Source: JBARDN01 sp050736695 (GTDB lineage Bacteria > Desulfobacterota > Binatia > Binatales > Binataceae). Taken from it: a stretch of DNA of 64,000 nucleotides. Made by a program: the position numbers and the translations under genes. Of this stretch, positions 8,192-17,899 are shown in pieces (position 1 is the first letter of the stretch; each line of letters begins with the position of its first letter). Where the stretch lies: the NCBI GenBank assembly GCA_050736695.1, contig JBOHWH010000116.1, positions 1-64,000 on the forward strand, given 5' to 3'. The notes below the pieces were generated by a model. It made no database searches, was not told the origin of the DNA, and saw nothing but the letters and a program-made list of their open reading frames with translations.

Positions 8192-9232
8192 ATGCCGGCC
8201 TTACGGAAATTGCTCGCGCTTATCATTTTCGTCGCGATCGTGGGGGCAGCCGCGTTGGCGGTCTGGTTCTACTGGCTCGAACCAACGCAGGCATTCGTTC
8301 CGCCGCGGATGGTGACGATCGAGCCGGGGCAGTCGTTTCGCGCAGTCGCCCGCGCGCTGGCAGACGCGGGAATCGTGCGCAGCGGAGCCGCGATGCTGCT
8401 ATACGGCGAGATGACTGGGGACGCGCGCCAAATCAAGCCGGGCGACTACGCCTTTCGCGGCGGTGAGCGTATCCCGGAGGTGGTGCATCATCTGGTCGCG
8501 GGCGATTTTGTGGTGGTGACGATCGTGATTCCCGAAGGCCTGACGGTCCATCAGATCGCGGAGCGGTTATCGGCCGCGGGACTGGTTTGTCAGACGGAAT
8601 TTGAAGACGCCGCTCTGCGCGGCACGATTGTTCGCGCGCTCGGACTGATGCCACTGGGTGCCGAGGGCTATCTCTTTCCCGCAACCTACAAGTTCTCGCC
8701 GCGAGTCACGATTGACGGAATACTGACCGCGATGCTGACGCGGTTCTATCGGGTGCTGACGCCCGCGGTCCAGGAGCGGATGTTCGATCTCGGTCTGACG
8801 GCGCGGTCCACGGTCACGATGGCTTCGATTATCGAAAAGGAAGCCAAAGTGCCGGGCGAGCGCAGGCTGATCGGAAGCGTGTTTTATAACCGTCTGCGGA
8901 TCGGGATGCCGCTTCAATCCGATCCAACCGCTGAGTATAGTCTCGATGGAGCCGGTTCGGCCGCAACTGCCGTGCGAACCCCAAGCGCATTCAACACCTA
9001 TGAACGCGGGGGACTTCCGCCGGGACCGATCGCCAATCCGGGACTTAGTTCAATCGAGGCCGCGCTGTATCCTGCACATTCCGACTATCTTTATTTCGTG
9101 GCGCGCGACGACGGAACGCACGTGTTTTCCAAATCTTTCGATGAGCACAAACGCGCAATCGCGGCTATCAAACGGACGGCCGAACACGTGCCTGCGCATC
9201 CGATCCCGCACGTCGAACATCGCACGAATTAG
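8192..9232 (+). CDS. mltG: Endolytic murein transglycosylase MltG (YceG)
   Basis: MltG cuts nascent glycan strands at the inner membrane and so sets strand length. The 346-residue protein has one N-terminal membrane helix (about 7-28), a LysM-like segment (about 40-110) and the YceG catalytic domain. The catalytic Glu is in ASIIEKEA (E215), followed by the conserved FYNRLRIGMPLQSDPT segment and the PGPIANPG loop. It precedes MoxR/vWA cluster A by 16 bases on the same strand, so read-through is likely. Confidence 0.94.
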   Translation: MPALRKLLALIIFVAIVGAAALAVWFYWLEPTQAFVPPRMVTIEPGQSFRAVARALADAGIVRSGAAMLLYGEMTGDARQIKPGDYAFRGGERIPEVVHHLVAGDFVVVTIVIPEGLTVHQIAERLSAAGLVCQTEFEDAALRGTIVRALGLMPLGAEGYLFPATYKFSPRVTIDGILTAMLTRFYRVLTPAVQERMFDLGLTARSTVTMASIIEKEAKVPGERRLIGSVFYNRLRIGMPLQSDPTAEYSLDGAGSAATAVRTPSAFNTYERGGLPPGPIANPGLSSIEAALYPAHSDYLYFVARDDGTHVFSKSFDEHKRAIAAIKRTAEHVPAHPIPHVEHRTN

Positions 9233-9248
9233 GTTATACTAGGGGATC

Positions 9249-10775
9249 GTGCCAAACCCGGTAGAGATTCTCGGCCGCGCGCGCAACCGTATCGCCCAAG
9301 TCGCGGCGATTCGGGCGGGCGTGTATGCGATCGCACCCGCACTCGTTGCGATCGCGCTCGCGCTCGGACTGGGTCCGATCGGCCGCGTCACGTGGACGCG
9401 ATGGGGTTATCTGCTTTCGCCCGAGCGTGCGGCGATCCTGCGCGAGGTCCTGTATCTGATCGCCGCGGGCGCCCTGCTCGCAGGCGCTGCCCTCGCGCTG
9501 CGCGCATACCGCCGCGCGCTCGATTTCGTTGGCGCTGCGGAGCAGGTCGATTTCGCGGTGAGCGCGCGTCAGGAGATTCTGACCTTTGCCACACTGGCCG
9601 ATCCAGCTCTGAGCGATGACGCAAAAACCGCTCGCAGTCCGCTATTTCCGATGCTCTGGCGCCGCGCGATCGGACTGCTCGAGCGCTTCGATTCCACCAA
9701 GGCGTTTCCTCTCTCCCTGGGCTGGCCGCTGGCGCGCTCCACGATGCTCGCGGCGGCGTTGGCTGCTGTGACGCTGATCGCCGCGATGGGTCTGGTGCGT
9801 CCGCCCACGCGGGAGCAGGCGATGGCGGCGCGGCTGCGCGAAATTGCTCGTGAGATCGAAGCCAGCTCCACCGATCCCACCGACCGCGCAATCGCGGGTC
9901 AGGCGAGCGAGGCTGCCGACGCGCTCGAAAATCCGAATCTGCCGCCCGAGCGGAAGATCAAAAAACTCGACGACGTGATGCGCCAGCTCGAGCAGGAAAA
10001 GAAGGGCGCCGGCGGCAATCAAAAAGGCACTGGCGCCGGCGGCGGCTCTAAAGCAGCCAAGGGACAAAGCACCGGTCAGGGCCAAGGTGGCGATCAGGGT
10101 AAAGGCAACGGACCGGGCGGCAAAGATAAATCTAATCAGCCCGGAGCCGGCGCGGGCCAAAGTCAGCAGGGAAAAAACAACGGCTCCAACAGCAAAGAAG
10201 GCCAGCAGGGGAAAGACAGTTCCGTCGAGCTGCAAAACGAGCTGGCCAACGCTAAGGCGCAAGTCGAAACCGACTCTTCCAAAAGCCAAAAGCCCGACGA
10301 CAAAAAGCCGGGCGACAAGAGCAAGGCGGGTGACGCGCCCAAGCAGGGCGGCAATCCCGGCCAAAAAGGCGCAGCTACCAAACCCGATGCGATCCGGGCC
10401 GGCAATGTTCAAAAGCCTGGCGCTCCCGGCCGGCAGAACGTTCCGCCATCGGGCGGCTCCGAGCCTTCAGGCAAGGACATGGGTTCGAACCTGGGCGACA
10501 CGCATCTGGGCGACACCCCTTCCGCGGCGAATTATCAGCGCTATCTTAAACCGGGAGAAAAAGGCGCAACGCTCGATATCCATGACGCGCGCTATGTGAT
10601 GTTCCGGCTGCCGAATTCGGCGACGGTCGGAGCGGGCGGCAAGACCGTAATCGACGCGAATCATCCGACCGCTACCACGGCGTACGTAAACGCGCCGCTC
10701 AAGGAAACGCGCGACGAAGCCGCGCCCGACGAGCGTCAACTCGTGCCGCCGCGCTATCGGGATCTGATTCATTAA
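9249..10775 (+). CDS. Membrane protein with long low-complexity tail, first gene of MoxR/vWA cluster A
   Basis: No named family is recognised with confidence; it resembles the DUF4175-type membrane proteins found with MoxR operons. The 508 residues contain membrane helices at about 23-42 and 65-85, a cytoplasmic segment, a third helix at about 162-182, a charged helical stretch (185-255), and then about 150 residues dominated by Gly, Lys, Gln, Asn and Ser. The last 100 residues are better ordered. Start GTG with AGGGGAT just upstream. The first gene of cluster B (54826-56190) has the same topology. A scaffold role for the MoxR-vWA proteins is inference. Confidence 0.75.
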   Translation: MPNPVEILGRARNRIAQVAAIRAGVYAIAPALVAIALALGLGPIGRVTWTRWGYLLSPERAAILREVLYLIAAGALLAGAALALRAYRRALDFVGAAEQVDFAVSARQEILTFATLADPALSDDAKTARSPLFPMLWRRAIGLLERFDSTKAFPLSLGWPLARSTMLAAALAAVTLIAAMGLVRPPTREQAMAARLREIAREIEASSTDPTDRAIAGQASEAADALENPNLPPERKIKKLDDVMRQLEQEKKGAGGNQKGTGAGGGSKAAKGQSTGQGQGGDQGKGNGPGGKDKSNQPGAGAGQSQQGKNNGSNSKEGQQGKDSSVELQNELANAKAQVETDSSKSQKPDDKKPGDKSKAGDAPKQGGNPGQKGAATKPDAIRAGNVQKPGAPGRQNVPPSGGSEPSGKDMGSNLGDTHLGDTPSAANYQRYLKPGEKGATLDIHDARYVMFRLPNSATVGAGGKTVIDANHPTATTAYVNAPLKETRDEAAPDERQLVPPRYRDLIH

Positions 10776-10824
10776 GAAAATCGCGGACGCGAATTTAATA
10801 AAAGGACAAATCCAAGGAGAACTG

Positions 10825-11841
10825 ATGGGAGCGGCACCGCAAGCATCACCCGACCAGCGTGTAGCGGAATTTCGCAAGGTCTTTTCACGCGCCGAGCAGG
10901 AAGTCGGCCGCGTTATCGTCGGCCATCAGGATGTAATCCGCAAGCTGTTGACCGCGCTCTTCTCGGGCGGCCACATCCTGATCGAAGGCGTCCCGGGACT
11001 CGGCAAAACGCTGATGTGCAAAACCGCGGCGGACACTCTCGGACTGAGTTTCAAGCGAATCCAGTTCACCCCGGACTTGATGCCGTCGGACATTATCGGC
11101 ACCCAGCTGCTGACCGAATCCGACGGGCGCCGCGAGTTCCAGTTCAAGCCCGGTCCGATCTTCGCCCACGTCGTGCTTGGCGACGAGATCAATCGCGCGA
11201 CACCCAAGACTCAGTCCGCCGTGCTCGAAGCGATGGAAGAACATCAGGTTACGGTCTTCGGAACCACCTACCGGCTCGACCCGCCGTATCTGGTGCTCGC
11301 GACGCAAAACCCGATCGAACTCGAAGGAACCTATCCGCTGCCGGAAGCGCAGATGGACCGGTTCCTGTTCAAAGTCGTGATGGGTTCGCCCAAACCCGAT
11401 GAGTTGCGCGAAATCTTAAACCGCACCACCGGCACACGCGCGCATCAGACGGAGGCAATCTTCGAACCCGCAGCGGCGGCGCAGGAGATCGAGACGCTCA
11501 AGGGGCTGGTGCGCGAGGTGATGGTCGCCGAGCCGCTCGAGCGATACATAATCGCGATGATCGGCGCATGCACCCCGGGCGGTCCCGGCGCGATTCCAGA
11601 GGTCTCGCAATATCTGCGCTTCGGACCGAGCCCGCGCGGTGCGCAGGCGATCATCCTGAGCGCAAAGGTCAATGCACTTTTGGCCGGACGCGTGAGCGTC
11701 AGCTACGAAGATATCGACGACGCCGTGGTTCCGTGTTTGCGCCATCGCTTGCTGCGTAACTTCCAGGCCGAGGCCGAAAACGTCAGCACCGAGTCGATTC
11801 TCGAGCAGGTGCAGAAGCGCCTGAAGCGTCCACGCGCCTAG
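10825..11841 (+). CDS. MoxR-family AAA+ ATPase (cluster A)
   Basis: MoxR ATPases act as chaperones for vWA-domain partners. This 338-residue protein has Walker A GVPGLGKT (55-62), Walker B VVLGDEIN, the sensor segment LATQNPIELEGTYPLPEAQ, the arginine finger MDRFLFK, and a C-terminal lid with FGPSPRGAQA. ATG 10825 has AAGGAG about 6 bases upstream. The next gene encodes a DUF58 protein, the standard MoxR partner. Its paralogue in cluster B (53786-54829) keeps the same motifs but differs over most of the C-terminal third. Confidence 0.95.
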   Translation: MGAAPQASPDQRVAEFRKVFSRAEQEVGRVIVGHQDVIRKLLTALFSGGHILIEGVPGLGKTLMCKTAADTLGLSFKRIQFTPDLMPSDIIGTQLLTESDGRREFQFKPGPIFAHVVLGDEINRATPKTQSAVLEAMEEHQVTVFGTTYRLDPPYLVLATQNPIELEGTYPLPEAQMDRFLFKVVMGSPKPDELREILNRTTGTRAHQTEAIFEPAAAAQEIETLKGLVREVMVAEPLERYIIAMIGACTPGGPGAIPEVSQYLRFGPSPRGAQAIILSAKVNALLAGRVSVSYEDIDDAVVPCLRHRLLRNFQAEAENVSTESILEQVQKRLKRPRA

Positions 11842-11877
11842 CAGGCGCGTAGTCCCGAAGAGCTGCGAAGAGCTGCG

Positions 11878-12777
11878 ATGTTCGATCTGCCCGACGAGTT
11901 CACGCCGCAATTTCTTGCGCGTCTGGAGGAATTGCGTGTCCGCACGCGCCGCCAATACGCCGGGCTCGGCAGGGGCTCGCATCTTTCGCCCAAACGCGGA
12001 TCCTCGCTCGAATTCAACGACTATCGCCATTACTCGCCCGGCGACGATTTTCGCTACATCGATTGGGGCCTCTACGGCCGCACCGACAAGCTCTACATCA
12101 AGCTGTTCAAGGAAGAAGAGGATCTGCTGACCTATGTCTTCCTGGACGCGAGCGCCTCGATGGCTTATCCGGCCGCCGACCGCAAATTCGATCGCGCGGT
12201 CGCAACCGCGCTGGCGATCGCTTACGTCGCGCTGTCGTCCGGCGATCGAGTGATGGTCCGGGTGCTGGCGGGCGCGGGCGGGAAGATCGAGCCGGTGTTC
12301 CTCTACGGACGGCATCGGATAATCGACCTCGCGCGCAAGCTGCGTGCGATCAAGCCGGGCGGCGAGTACGATTTCGCGCCGGCGCTGGCGCAGGAGATGC
12401 GCTCGATCCGGCGCGCCGGCAAAGTTTTCATCATCTCCGACTTCCTGATGCTGCTGAATTCCGTCACGCGCGGACTCGGCCTGTTCACCGCCGCCACGAT
12501 GGACGTCACGGCGGTGCAGATTCTCGGCGGCCGCGAGATTCACGGCCAGGGGCTCGAAGGCGATGTCGAAGTAGTCGATTCCGAAACCGGGGAGCATCTG
12601 CGCGTCGCAATAGGCGCGCACGAACGTAAGCAATACCAGCAAACCATGGAGCGCCTGACGCGGGAGATTAAGCAGTTCTGCCTGAAGCGCGGGCTGCATA
12701 ACGCGCTGCATACCACGGACCAGGATTTCCAGGGATTTTTCGTGCGCGCGGTCGCCGACCTCGGCCTGGCGCATTGA
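11878..12777 (+). CDS. DUF58 / vWA-like protein (cluster A)
   Basis: DUF58 proteins are soluble vWA-like partners of MoxR. The 299-residue protein has the DUF58 signature NDYRHYSPGDDFRYIDW followed by GRTDKLYIKLFKEE. An intact MIDAS motif DASASM comes after it and IISDFL later in the fold. The stop is separated by one base from the next start, indicating translational coupling. A short duplicated word (GAAGAGCTGC) precedes the ATG. Confidence 0.92.
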   Translation: MFDLPDEFTPQFLARLEELRVRTRRQYAGLGRGSHLSPKRGSSLEFNDYRHYSPGDDFRYIDWGLYGRTDKLYIKLFKEEEDLLTYVFLDASASMAYPAADRKFDRAVATALAIAYVALSSGDRVMVRVLAGAGGKIEPVFLYGRHRIIDLARKLRAIKPGGEYDFAPALAQEMRSIRRAGKVFIISDFLMLLNSVTRGLGLFTAATMDVTAVQILGGREIHGQGLEGDVEVVDSETGEHLRVAIGAHERKQYQQTMERLTREIKQFCLKRGLHNALHTTDQDFQGFFVRAVADLGLAH

Positions 12778-12778
12778 G

Positions 12779-14596
12779 TTGAAATCGATGGGTCTGCTTT
12801 ACCCCGGCGCTTTGGTTTTTTTCGCGATCGTACCCGCGCTGGTGCTCGCCTATCTGGCCCGCGAACGTCCGGCCCGCGTGATCGTGTCGAGCGTGCTGGC
12901 GTTTCGCGCGCTGCGCGGCTTTCGCAACGAACGTTACGGCGGCAAACCGCGCTTCGATTGGATGTTCCTTATCGAGCTTCTGCTTCTGTGCCTTGCGGTG
13001 CTCGCGATGGCGGGACCGTTCGTCGTCCGCAAGAGCAATCCGATCGCGGTGATGATCGACAACTCGGCCGCGATGCAGGTGAAGCTGCCGTCGGGCGCGC
13101 TGCGTATCGACGATGCGCTCAAGAAGGCCGGCGCGATGCTTTCGAGCGAAGACGGCGGCGGCAAAGTCTCGGTGTTCGTCACTGCGCCGGCGCCCTACCG
13201 GATCGCGCCGCCGTTTGATTCGGTCGTGGAGGCGCGCCACGCGATTTCAGAAATTCGTCCAATCGACGCTCCGGACGATTCCGCCGCGATCACCGCGTCG
13301 CTCACGGACCTGGCGTCGGGCAGCCGCTTCAAAAAGGTAATTTTCGCGAGCTTCCGCGCGGTCGCGGCTCCAGTTCCGGCGGCGATCCATACAATCCTGA
13401 CCGGCGATCCCGCGCCAAATCTGGCGCTCAGCTCGTTCACTTTGCGGCGCGAGGTGTTCGGGGCCGATACTCTGCACGCGCGAATCAACGTCTCGAATTT
13501 CAGCCCCAATCCATCCGATATCACCGTCACGCTGACCGGCGACGGCCGCCATCTTGCCACTGCGCACGAGACTTTAGCCGCGGGCGAAACCGGAGCGCTC
13601 GAATTTCCCTCGCTCGCGCCCGCCCAGGTTTACCGCGCCGAGCTTGCGCCCGCCGACGCGTTCGCACTCGACAACGTCGCCTACGCGACCAGCGGCGCGG
13701 TTCGCGCCGTATCGATTTTATTCGTCACGCCGGCGCCTGCCGATGCCGCCGGACTCAGCGCGATTCCGGGCGCGGCGGTCAAGGTCGTCGCGCCGGACAA
13801 ATTCGATCCCGGCGATCTGGCCAAGGCCGACGTCGCGATCTTCGAGTACTCCACGCCCAAGCAAATCCCGCCGGTAAATACCCTGATGGTGATGCCGCCA
13901 CCGGATCCGGCATTCGGATTCGCGGTCGCACCGGCGACGAATATTCAGATCGCGCAGTGGCACGACACCGACGCGCTCACCGACTCGGTGAACTTCAGGA
14001 TGCTGAATCTTCGCAACGGCGAATTCTTCGGGCAGCATCCGTGGATGTCGGCAGTCGTCAGCGGACAGGGTGGCGGTCTGATCCTGCGCGGCGAGCGCAA
14101 CGGCCATCGCTTCATCGCGACCGGCTTCAATCCGTTCCCGTACCTCGGACGGAAAAACCTGCCGATGTCCGTGCTGACGCTCAACCTGCTGAGCTACCTT
14201 GCCGGGCTCGGCGCGAACGCGGGCAGTTACCAGACCGGGCAGCCGTGGCTGGTGCCGGCCGGAGTCGCGGACGTGGTACTCCCGTCGGGAAAAAAAATAA
14301 AGGCGACGCCCGGCACGCTGTTCACCGACGTCGAGATGCAGGGAATCTACCAACTCTCCGGAGCGGGAACGGCGCCGGTGCCGCGCGCGGTTAACCTGGA
14401 CGATCTTGCGGTGTCGGATCTGGAAAATGTGCCGGCGCTCAGGCTCGAGACTCCGGCCTCCGCCCCGCCGTCGAGCATATCGTTCCTTGAGAAATCGTCG
14501 CTCAGCCCGTGGCTGCTGCTCGTGATTATCGTGCTCGGCGCACTCGAAGCGATTATCGTCTACCGCCGGCGGCACAGCGCGATGGCGCAGGCGTAG
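12779..14596 (+). CDS. BatA-type membrane protein with degenerate vWA domain (cluster A)
   Basis: The 605-residue protein begins with a BatA-type N-terminus: two hydrophobic helices (GALVFFAIVPALVLAYLA and LIELLLLCLAVLAMAG) around a short loop. A vWA domain follows whose MIDAS is degenerate, reading DNSAA instead of DxSxS. Beta-rich extracytoplasmic regions follow, and a single C-terminal helix (LLLVIIVLGALEAIIVY) ends the protein. TTG 12779 is used; ATG 12788 is an equally possible start. It would sit in the inner membrane with its large domain outside. It is the positional equivalent of 50989-52866. Confidence 0.85.
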   Translation: MKSMGLLYPGALVFFAIVPALVLAYLARERPARVIVSSVLAFRALRGFRNERYGGKPRFDWMFLIELLLLCLAVLAMAGPFVVRKSNPIAVMIDNSAAMQVKLPSGALRIDDALKKAGAMLSSEDGGGKVSVFVTAPAPYRIAPPFDSVVEARHAISEIRPIDAPDDSAAITASLTDLASGSRFKKVIFASFRAVAAPVPAAIHTILTGDPAPNLALSSFTLRREVFGADTLHARINVSNFSPNPSDITVTLTGDGRHLATAHETLAAGETGALEFPSLAPAQVYRAELAPADAFALDNVAYATSGAVRAVSILFVTPAPADAAGLSAIPGAAVKVVAPDKFDPGDLAKADVAIFEYSTPKQIPPVNTLMVMPPPDPAFGFAVAPATNIQIAQWHDTDALTDSVNFRMLNLRNGEFFGQHPWMSAVVSGQGGGLILRGERNGHRFIATGFNPFPYLGRKNLPMSVLTLNLLSYLAGLGANAGSYQTGQPWLVPAGVADVVLPSGKKIKATPGTLFTDVEMQGIYQLSGAGTAPVPRAVNLDDLAVSDLENVPALRLETPASAPPSSISFLEKSSLSPWLLLVIIVLGALEAIIVYRRRHSAMAQA

Positions 14597-14600
14597 GCGA

Positions 14601-17180
14601 TTGAATCCGCTTAAGTCTATCGCCGAAATAACGCTGGCGCGGCCCGACGCGCTCTATCTGCTGGCGCTGCCGGCAATAGTGCTGGTGTGGTCGTTCATCA
14701 ATGCGCGCGAATGGAAACAAATCTGGGCGCCGATCATGCGCGCACTCGCGCTTGCGCTGTTTATCTTCGCGCTGTCCAATCCGGAAAAAGTGATGCACTT
14801 CGAAGGCGCCGCGCGGCCCGCGCTCGTCGATGCTTCGGCAAGCATCACGTCCGCGATGCGCGCGTGGACCGCGACGCTGCTGCAGGATCAGTTGAAGCTG
14901 CGCGCGAGCGACCCCGCGCTGATCTTCGCCGGCTCGGCCGACGCGAGCACGATCGGCGCAATCGCCCGCGTCCTCGCAACCGGGCAGCCCTGCGCGTCAT
15001 GCGCGCCCGGTGCAACCGACCTCGAGACCGCGCTGATGCGAATCGCGGCCGACCCCGCGGCCGAAGGCGGGCCCGCGGTACTGGTGACCGACGGATGGGA
15101 GAATCGCGGCGACTCGGCGCGCGCGATAGGCTCGATCGTCGCGGCGCGAATCCGCCTGGACATCTTTACTCCGCCCGGCGCCACTTCGATTCCCAATGTC
15201 ACGATGACAGACTTGTCGCTGCCGCCCGCGCTCGAAAAAGCCGAGCCGTTCGCACTCGGCGTCACGATGGAAAATCTGAACGACGCGCCGGTTGGCGGAA
15301 CCATCTCCGTCTATCGCGATACCACGCTGCTCGATACGCGGCGCGTTACGCTTGCGCACGGCTCCGAGCGTTTCGATTTTCCGGTGCGCAACGAAGCGGC
15401 GGGATTGGCTTCGTACTCGGCCTCGTTCAAAGCCGACAATCCGAAGCTCGATCAATATCTCGAGGACAACTCGCTCAAGGGCTGGGTCGGCGTGGGCGCG
15501 CGGCGCAAGGTTTTGATTCTCACCGATCGCGCGCCGGACGCGAAGTATCTCCAGACCGTCGCCGAGCGCCGCGGCTTCGAGCCTACAGTGGTTCCCGTCA
15601 GCGCAGGCCAGTGGAATGGAAAGCTGACCGGTTTCGATGCGGTGTTCCTGGACAATCTGGCGGCGAGCCGGATCGCGCCCGCCGATCAGGACGCGCTGGT
15701 CCGGTACATCGAGAGGGGCGGCTCAGTCGCGATGGTTGGCGGCGATTCGAGTTTCGGCCTCGGCGGATGGCAATCGAGTCCGCTTGCCCAGGCGATGCCC
15801 GTGATCATGAAGCCGCCGGAGCATAAGGAGCGCACCCGTGCGCTGATTTTGATCATCGACAAATCCGGATCGATGGGGCGCAACAACAAGCTCCAGTATG
15901 CGAAGGCCGCCGCCGAGACCGTCACCAGAACGCTTAAGGACTCGGACCTGGTTAGTGTGATTGGGTTCGATTCGCAGCCGTTCGTGGTCGTGCCGCTCGA
16001 ACCGCTCTCGAAGAGCCGCCCGTACATCAACCAGATGATCGATCGGCTGGTCGCGCACGGCACCACTTATCTGCTGCCCGCGCTGCAGGAGGCGGAGCGC
16101 ACGCTGGCAGGCAGCAACGCACAGATTCAGCACGTCGTGATCCTGACCGACGGCGAGACCGGCGGCACGCCCTCGATGTATTACGATATCGTCTCGCGGA
16201 TGCATCGCGAAGGCGGCGCGACCATCTCGACGATCGCGATCGGCAATGAAGCCAATCTGAATCTGCTCGACTCGATCAGCAAATTCGGCGGCGGCGCCTC
16301 TTATCAAACCGACAGCCCCAAGAATCTGCCCGAACTGTTCGTGCAGGACTTCCGCACCCATGGCGGAGAAACCACCATGCAGGAGTCGAGTTTCAAGCCG
16401 CGCACCGTGAACCCCGACCCGGTCCTGAAAGAACTCGCGGGCAGGCAGTTGCCGGCGATCAAGGGCTACGTCTCGACCGAGATCAAACCCAACGCCGACC
16501 TAAGCGCATACATTGATCGCGGCGGGAAACGGGAGCCGCTCATCGCAAGCTGGAAATATGGCGCCGGCAAGGCGCTCGCCGTCACCACCGACGCGAGCGG
16601 GCGATGGTCGGGGCCGTGGATCACATCCAACGTCTTCTCCCCGGTGTGGGACCGGCTGCTCGGATGGATGACGCCCGAGAGCACGGCCGGCGCACAAAAA
16701 TTCGACGTGGAACTTGGCTACCAGGGCGGACGCATCAATATCCGGCTTAACGATTATTCCGATGAGACCGGCAAGGGCCCGAGCCTGCTTACCACCATCG
16801 TCACGCAGCCCGACGGTAGGCGTGTCGAGACTGCGCTTTCCGAGCAGGTGCCCGGAGAATTCTCGGGCTCGATCGACGCACCCGCGCCCGGCACTTACAA
16901 CATCAGTATGCGCGCGCCCGGCGACAATACGCAGAGTTTTCCTCCGCTCGCCTACACGGTGAGCCCCGCGGTGCTGGCCGAGGTTCCGCGTCCCGCGCCG
17001 AACTACGGACTTCTGGAGCGGCTGGCCTCGGCGACGGGCGGCCGCCTGAATCCCGATGTGGACGAGGTAGGAATTGGGCGGCCGAGTCTGGAGCGGCGCC
17101 AATCGCTGAATCCATTTATAATCATCGCGGCGATGATCATTCTTATCGGCGAGGCTCTGGTCCGCCGGCTCACCGCGTAG
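14601..17180 (+). CDS. Large membrane protein with two vWA domains and a GATase-like domain (cluster A)
   Basis: The 859-residue protein has two N-terminal helices, then a vWA-like domain with DASAS and VTDGWEN. Next comes a region resembling a class-I glutamine-amidotransferase fold (VLILTDRAPDAKYLQ to SVAMVGGDSSFG), without an obvious catalytic Cys. A second vWA domain with an intact MIDAS follows (IIDKSGSMG, GTTYLL, LTDGETGG). A beta-rich segment and a single C-terminal helix (IIIAAMIILIGEALV) end it. The start is TTG, 4 bases after the previous stop. The cluster B counterpart at 48411-50996 has the same domain order. Metal-dependent ligand binding is expected; the ligand is unknown. Confidence 0.85.
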   Translation: MNPLKSIAEITLARPDALYLLALPAIVLVWSFINAREWKQIWAPIMRALALALFIFALSNPEKVMHFEGAARPALVDASASITSAMRAWTATLLQDQLKLRASDPALIFAGSADASTIGAIARVLATGQPCASCAPGATDLETALMRIAADPAAEGGPAVLVTDGWENRGDSARAIGSIVAARIRLDIFTPPGATSIPNVTMTDLSLPPALEKAEPFALGVTMENLNDAPVGGTISVYRDTTLLDTRRVTLAHGSERFDFPVRNEAAGLASYSASFKADNPKLDQYLEDNSLKGWVGVGARRKVLILTDRAPDAKYLQTVAERRGFEPTVVPVSAGQWNGKLTGFDAVFLDNLAASRIAPADQDALVRYIERGGSVAMVGGDSSFGLGGWQSSPLAQAMPVIMKPPEHKERTRALILIIDKSGSMGRNNKLQYAKAAAETVTRTLKDSDLVSVIGFDSQPFVVVPLEPLSKSRPYINQMIDRLVAHGTTYLLPALQEAERTLAGSNAQIQHVVILTDGETGGTPSMYYDIVSRMHREGGATISTIAIGNEANLNLLDSISKFGGGASYQTDSPKNLPELFVQDFRTHGGETTMQESSFKPRTVNPDPVLKELAGRQLPAIKGYVSTEIKPNADLSAYIDRGGKREPLIASWKYGAGKALAVTTDASGRWSGPWITSNVFSPVWDRLLGWMTPESTAGAQKFDVELGYQGGRINIRLNDYSDETGKGPSLLTTIVTQPDGRRVETALSEQVPGEFSGSIDAPAPGTYNISMRAPGDNTQSFPPLAYTVSPAVLAEVPRPAPNYGLLERLASATGGRLNPDVDEVGIGRPSLERRQSLNPFIIIAAMIILIGEALVRRLTA

Positions 17181-17194
17181 TTTTCGAGGCGCGC

Positions 17195-17758
17195 ATGAAA
17201 CACGACGACGACGCGATCCACGCGAACCATCACGTGCAGCATCGCTATCCCGCCGAGGTAAAATTCTGCGCGCTGTGTGGCGCCAGGATGGAATTGCGGA
17301 CGATCCTGCCCGATCGCAAGCGGATGCCGGCGTGTCCGTCGTGCGGCTTCGTTTTTTTTCCGTCGCCAAAGCTGGTCGCCGGATGCTTGGTCGTCGATGC
17401 GGGACGCGTCCTGCTGCTGAAACGCGGAATCGAGCCTGCGCTCGGTACCTGGACGTTCCCGGGAGGATTCGTTGATTTCGCCGAACGCGCCGCCGACGCC
17501 GCCGCGCGCGAAACGCTCGAGGAGGTCGGCCTCCGCGTGCAACTCGGCCCACTGTTCGGCGTATACACGGATCCGATCAACTCGAAGGCGCAGGTAATCG
17601 TCTATCTGGCGACGCCGACGGAAGGCGAACCGACGCTTTCAGAAGAGGCGACCGAGATCCGCTATTTCACGCCTGATGCGATCGTGTGGGACTCCCTCGC
17701 GTTTCAAAGCACGGCTGACGCGCTGACCGATTGGGTCCGATCGGTCAAATCATCCTGA
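17195..17758 (+). CDS. Nudix hydrolase with N-terminal zinc ribbon
   Basis: Nudix proteins hydrolyse nucleoside-diphosphate-linked compounds. The 187-residue protein has a zinc ribbon (CALCG and CPSCG) as in the NADH-pyrophosphatase-like group. The Nudix box follows, from GGFVDFAE to RETLEEVGL. It starts 14 bases after the last cluster A gene on the same strand, so it probably belongs to the same transcript. Cluster B lacks a Nudix gene at this place. The NudC-specific SQPWPFPxS motif is not seen, so the substrate is open. Confidence 0.88.
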   Translation: MKHDDDAIHANHHVQHRYPAEVKFCALCGARMELRTILPDRKRMPACPSCGFVFFPSPKLVAGCLVVDAGRVLLLKRGIEPALGTWTFPGGFVDFAERAADAAARETLEEVGLRVQLGPLFGVYTDPINSKAQVIVYLATPTEGEPTLSEEATEIRYFTPDAIVWDSLAFQSTADALTDWVRSVKSS

Positions 17759-17795
17759 AAGACTGCGAAATTCGCGATCGATCAACATTGGCGAT

Positions 17796-17809
17796 AGGTT
17801 AGCGAACCT
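17796..17809. promoter_or_regulatory. Short dyad upstream of the small CxC gene
   Basis: AGGTT-AGCG-AACCT is a perfect 5-bp inverted repeat about 90 bases before the start of the small gene at 17900. It could be an operator or simply chance. Confidence 0.2.
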
Positions 17810-17899
17810 TTCCATTAGCATTGCTGCATTGATCGTGCTAAAAGATTCATGTCAGGGACCGCCGATGACCATGGCAACTCTGCTCGGGAGGTTACCGCT

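Noticed and set aside
10015..10450. Possible DNA tandem repeat in the first cluster A gene
   Set aside because: The Gly/Lys/Gln-rich protein tail looks repetitive, but the DNA has no fixed period; it is low-complexity coding sequence.
11416..12774. Minus-strand open frame of about 450 codons across the MoxR/DUF58 genes
   Set aside because: It is antisense to two genes with intact family motifs and has no recognisable domain or ribosome site.
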